A DNA stretch of 64,000 nucleotides, from the NCBI GenBank assembly GCA_973895155.1, contig OZ316895.1, positions 4,216,001-4,280,000 of the forward strand, written 5' to 3'. A program made the translations under genes and the position numbers. The notes beneath the pieces are model-generated. The model made no database searches. It worked only from the letters and a program-made list of their open reading frames with translations, and had not been told where the DNA came from. This DNA is from Marsupella aquatica (taxonomy: Eukaryota; Marchantiophyta). Positions 60,860 to 64,000 of the stretch are shown one piece after another. Numbering within the stretch: position 1 is the first letter of the stretch; every line of letters starts with the position of its first letter.

Positions 60860-61640
60860 AGTGATAGAGTGGTCACAAGTGTCCACTATGTAATGACTTG
60901 TAGGTAGGAGGGTCAAGTTAATTTCCATGCATTTGTCTAAAGTAAGTGAGAGAACAAGGCTTGCAATCAAATACTCTATGATCTTTCTTAGTTATTGAAT
61001 GGACTTTTTGATAAAAATTGTTATTTTTGTCTTAGTACATATATTTCTAGAAAATGATGGCAGTTCTAAGTTACTTGGATGTCATCCTAGTTTGAATATA
61101 AGATATTTAACTTGTCTAGCATTTCATTGTTGCTTAGATAATGATCCTATCCAAGCTAGATGTTTTGAGTATAGATGCTATCCAAGCTTATGTGTTATTA
61201 CACACGTTCTATCTATTTTCAACCAAATGAACACTTTTTATCACCCAAATGTTTTTTAATATTATCCAAATTAATATTTTCTTTGCCCAAATGTCTATTT
61301 TTTTGCCCCAAATTTATAATTCATGATGCTTAAATTTTCATTTTTCATCCTTCAAATTTACAATTCTTATGCCTAAAAGTGTGTTTTTAAATGCCCAAAT
61401 TTCCAAATCTTCTTTATAATTCCACTTTTAATGAATATAGTGATATAGAGCTTTCATAATTGACCACGCAACCCAATGTCATGATACTAATCAAGAATTG
61501 GCCCAAACTGTGGATCTAAATGAACTCAGAGGTGTATAAAAACCCCAGGCACTCTATAAGAAACATCAAATGTGCCTAAGGTTGCATGTACAACGCAAGA
61601 GCTAAGAACTAGGAAGTTAAGCACCTATTGAGAGGAATAG
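60860..61640. other. AT-rich 3' region after the transposase gene
   Basis: No gene. Repeated TTGCCCAAAT / GCCCAAATTT strings occur at about 61280-61410. Confidence 0.5.
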
Positions 61641-62001
61641 TGTTTGGGTAGCGCTAGGGCCGCCGATTGGGGTAATCGCACTTCAATTTTTGATTTGATT
61701 CTAATTGGGACCCCTGTCCCATTGTAGTACAATAGCACAATAGTTTCCGATTGCAAAGTACTTGGAAATGGTCATGCCATTCTCACATAATTCATTGGAC
61801 AATTGTTTGCCATTTCTTTTGAATTGAATGCGTCTTTCCGATACTAGTTTAATTGGACAAGTCCAATCTCGGTCCAATAACGCTAACCCGATTGTTTGGG
61901 GATTGGATGATACGATGCGACTTCAATCGGAACATCGGTAAAAACTGCAACAATCCGCCGAAGGGGTCCGATTTGAGGAGAATTGGATTAAGGGTGAATT
62001 C
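61641..62001. repeat. Right subterminal repeat region
   Basis: Dense AATTGGA, CCAATT, CCGATTG and AATCGGA motifs in both orientations, mirroring the left subterminal region; TTTAATTGGAC and ATTAAACTAG-type strings occur in both when one is complemented. Confidence 0.6.
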
Positions 62002-62011
62002 TGTACTAGTG
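62002..62011 (-). repeat. Right terminal inverted repeat of the CACTA element
   Basis: TGTACTAGTG on the plus strand, the exact complement of the left end CACTAGTACA. Confidence 0.85.
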
Positions 62012-62014
62012 CAA
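62012..62014. repeat. Target-site duplication, right copy (CAA)
   Basis: CAA immediately outside the right terminus, equal to the left copy at 48046-48048. Confidence 0.75.
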
Positions 62015-63017
62015 TAAGTCCCCAACGGACTTCTCGTTGGAAAGTTATTATCGTTTCCGTTTGGCGTTTTCCCTTACTGTTGTGACCGCCGCGGCTCACG
62101 ACTTCGGCTCACCCGTAGCCCCCAAGGAGATACCACTCCCCTCATATATGCTTCTGGAGACCTATCACCCCCAAACCAAATTTGGTCCCTAAACTTTTGG
62201 ACCCCAATTCGGATCCTATCCCGCATACCCCCTGGGCCCTCAATCTTAACTAATACGTGGAGGACGTGTGAACGCTCAAAGGGTAGTTTTTATTAATTTT
62301 GAACTAATAATTATAATTATTACCGGTTATAAGGGAACTTTTAATAGTAAAATAGAAATAACAAGGGGTAAACAGGAAAAAGGCCCAATCGCAGGGGGGT
62401 CCACTTCTTTTACACGGAGTGAGGGCCCAGGGCGCATGACTGGGCGCGCTACCAATTGGTAACGTCCATAACTTTCTCGTTAGACGTCCGCAAGCGGAGT
62501 GCCTTAGCCCATTGTGATCAGGCTGACCTAGTGCTCATGCCTAGGCCCTCAGATCTTATTGCCGCTTGAGGCCCCTAATCAGCCAAATCCAAATCGGGCC
62601 ATAACTTGCGCCCCAAGCGTCCGTTGCCCATGGCGTCAACTCCATTAGCCTTCGGCCCAAGAGGAGCTCTCACTCAAGCCCTCAGAACTCAAAGTCCGTT
62701 CGGGGGTCCGGACGGTTGACCTTGAGCCCGACACCTTTCCCCTTGACCCAACCAGCACTCAGCTAGTCTAAGTACTTAGTGTGTCACCAACTTGGCGCCT
62801 TGCCTTCGCTAACTGTGCCACGTCTCATTGCTCACAAGTCTCCCCATGCTAAGTCCTCCCTGATGGCCTATTTGGGATCTGGACCATATTAAGGGAGTTT
62901 GGCGTTAAAGTCAGCGATGCCAGAGCTAAGTGTTAAGGTAGTCAAGTTCTGCGGCTAACACCAACATTGAACACTAAAAAAACCGTTACAAAAAAACCTT
63001 GTCACCTCTCAGGCATG
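62015..63017. other. Retrotransposon-leader-like DNA, no gene
   Basis: Pyrimidine-rich DNA in moderately GC-rich sequence without a gene. It lies between the CACTA right end and a primer-binding-site-like string and resembles 47580-48045 in composition, so both may be parts of one interrupted retrotransposon. Confidence 0.35.
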
Positions 63018-63031
63018 CTCTAATACCAATT
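63018..63031 (-). other. Probable primer-binding site of a copia element
   Basis: On the minus strand the sequence reads ATTGGTATTAGAGC right after ...CTCAACA. Plant copia elements commonly prime from initiator tRNA-Met with TGGTATCAGAGC, one base different here. Confidence 0.55.
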
Positions 63032-64000
63032 GTTGAGCATATAGATAACAATCACAACGGCAAACCCATAGACCATCCAACGTACAAGTATCAACACCAA
63101 GAGATACGTGGTTCACCTCCACATGAGGCTATGTCCACGAGAACACACAAGATCTTTACTGCACTCTAGGCCGACCGACCATACCAAGCATCCACAGCAC
63201 AAGCTCTCCCTATCTCTCAACTGGCTCCATAACAATGAGCCTGAGTGAGTTCCTACTTTCCAAGCAAACATTGCTTGGATATAGTTTGTGCACAACACGA
63301 CTAAGGTTAGCGCTAATTGTAGTACACTCGTAACTCTAGACCTAACTAAGAGTAGATCCTAACATGGACTCTAACTTGTTATCAAAAACCCCCAAAGATA
63401 AAAGTTCACACATTTCTCTATACTCCCTAGCTTTGTTGATTGCATACTTAGTTAGACCTTCCAAGAGATACTGGCATCTACCAACAAGGTCTCCTCTCCC
63501 AAGCCTCCTTCCTAAGTCAATCAAAGTCCACGAGAGGCTCGACCTACTTCTAACTTAGAAGCTGTCTTATTTCCTCCGACCATTCTCCTCCTAGTAGTCC
63601 CTCCTCCCACACTTTATTTTGGCTTCCCAATTCCCTAAGTTTTTCTTGAAACTCTCCTTTGGCATCCTTCATCTTGTCATTTGAACTCCCGAGGTGCTAT
63701 ATCAGGTGGAAAAGATTCCAGGCCAATATGATCTTCCAAATTTCCATAAGAAACTGATGGAAATCTCCTATGAAATCCTCCTTAACGTTCTGACTCCTCA
63801 TCATAGTCCTCCACATTAACCCATCCTTGTGGGATGTCTATTCCTACTACAAAGCCCCAATCTCTTCTTTTGAGTAATGCATTGGTGCCACGGGATGACA
63901 CCCTACCTCAGGTTCTCCTGCTTGAGCGAGGCTGGAAACCCTAGGTGTTGGCTTACCTTGGTTTTGGCTTCAGCTTCCATCTTTTGATCAATTCCAAGTC
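63032..64000 (-). mobile_element. Probable copia LTR, partial at the window end
   Basis: Starts TGTTGAGCATATAGATAAC (i.e. ends ...CAACA on the minus strand) beside the primer-binding site. It contains ATACGTGGTTCACC followed by a TGTCCACG block, a pattern frequent in plant copia LTRs. The other LTR edge is not visible, so the length is unknown. Confidence 0.5.

Larger units (their letters stand above)
48049..62011. mobile_element. CACTA (En/Spm-type) DNA transposon, 13,963 bp
   Basis: Both ends read CACTAGTACA inward (48049-48058, and the complement at 62002-62011), with a 3-bp CAA duplication outside. Subterminal regions of roughly 570 bp (left) and 370 bp (right) are crowded with short AATTGGA / TCCAATT / CCGATT motifs in both orientations, as in the subterminal repeats bound by CACTA proteins. 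Inside are two divergent genes: a transposase-like gene (57123-60859, plus) and a large fused gene (49432-55489, minus). Palindrome arrays lie between them and in an intron of the latter. The transposase gene has one frameshift, so this copy may no longer be autonomous. Confidence 0.85.

Noticed and set aside
48025-62050. Extending the CACTA inverted repeats outward to CTTTCCAACG / CGTTGGAAAG
   Set aside because: These strings lie outside the CAA duplication and at unequal distances from the ends; they are better explained by the target sequence.

Overview
The window is nuclear DNA of a land plant. Its genes carry plant-type GT-AG introns and include receptor-kinase, GT34 glycosyltransferase and germin-like sequences, among much transposon-derived DNA. 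The repeat load and the retrotransposon and DNA-transposon types suggest a seed-free plant (clubmoss, fern or moss), but the sequence alone does not fix the species.

Layout. 0-9.5 kb is mostly repeats, with one short degenerate germin-like gene (1616-2071, minus). 9.5-13.8 kb is an LRR receptor-like kinase broken by at least two frameshifts; the first is caused by a perfect 8-bp tandem duplication. 13.8-24.4 kb is repeat-rich intergenic DNA with a fold-back cluster, a MITE-like element, a three-copy dispersed repeat family and tandem arrays. 24.4-40.6 kb holds two tandem paralogues with the same six-exon, same-phase structure. Each encodes one type II membrane protein of about 810-820 aa carrying two complete GT34 (xyloglucan xylosyltransferase / galactomannan galactosyltransferase type) domains in a row. 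40.6-48 kb is repeat-rich and contains a decayed Ty1/copia pol fragment on the minus strand.

The most unusual object is a 13,963-bp DNA transposon at 48049-62011. Its ends are CACTAGTACA inverted repeats flanked by a 3-bp direct repeat CAA, the signature of the CACTA (En/Spm) superfamily. It carries two divergent genes. The rightward gene (57123-60859) encodes an RNase-H-like transposase with D-K-M-D, D-N-S-G-K-D-N-K-N-Q and G-H-T-H-E-D-V-D blocks (DUF7869-like) behind three repeated DUF8039-like modules; one missing G breaks its frame. The leftward gene (55489-49432) can be spliced from five exons with fully compatible phases into one protein of about 1,712 aa. Along it lie a Lys-rich nuclear-type segment, a possible ParB-like motif, a beta-class amino-DNA-methyltransferase-like domain and an FCP1/NIF-type HAD phosphatase-like domain. 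Both enzyme-like domains lack part of their canonical catalytic motif. Arrays of a GC-rich palindrome (core CGCTC-NN-GAGCG) sit in the first intron and in the divergent intergenic region and may be binding or regulatory sites. A CACTA element carrying this gene pair is the best candidate here for an undescribed system.

62-64 kb resembles the leader, primer-binding site and LTR of a minus-strand copia element, so the CACTA element probably inserted into an older retrotransposon.
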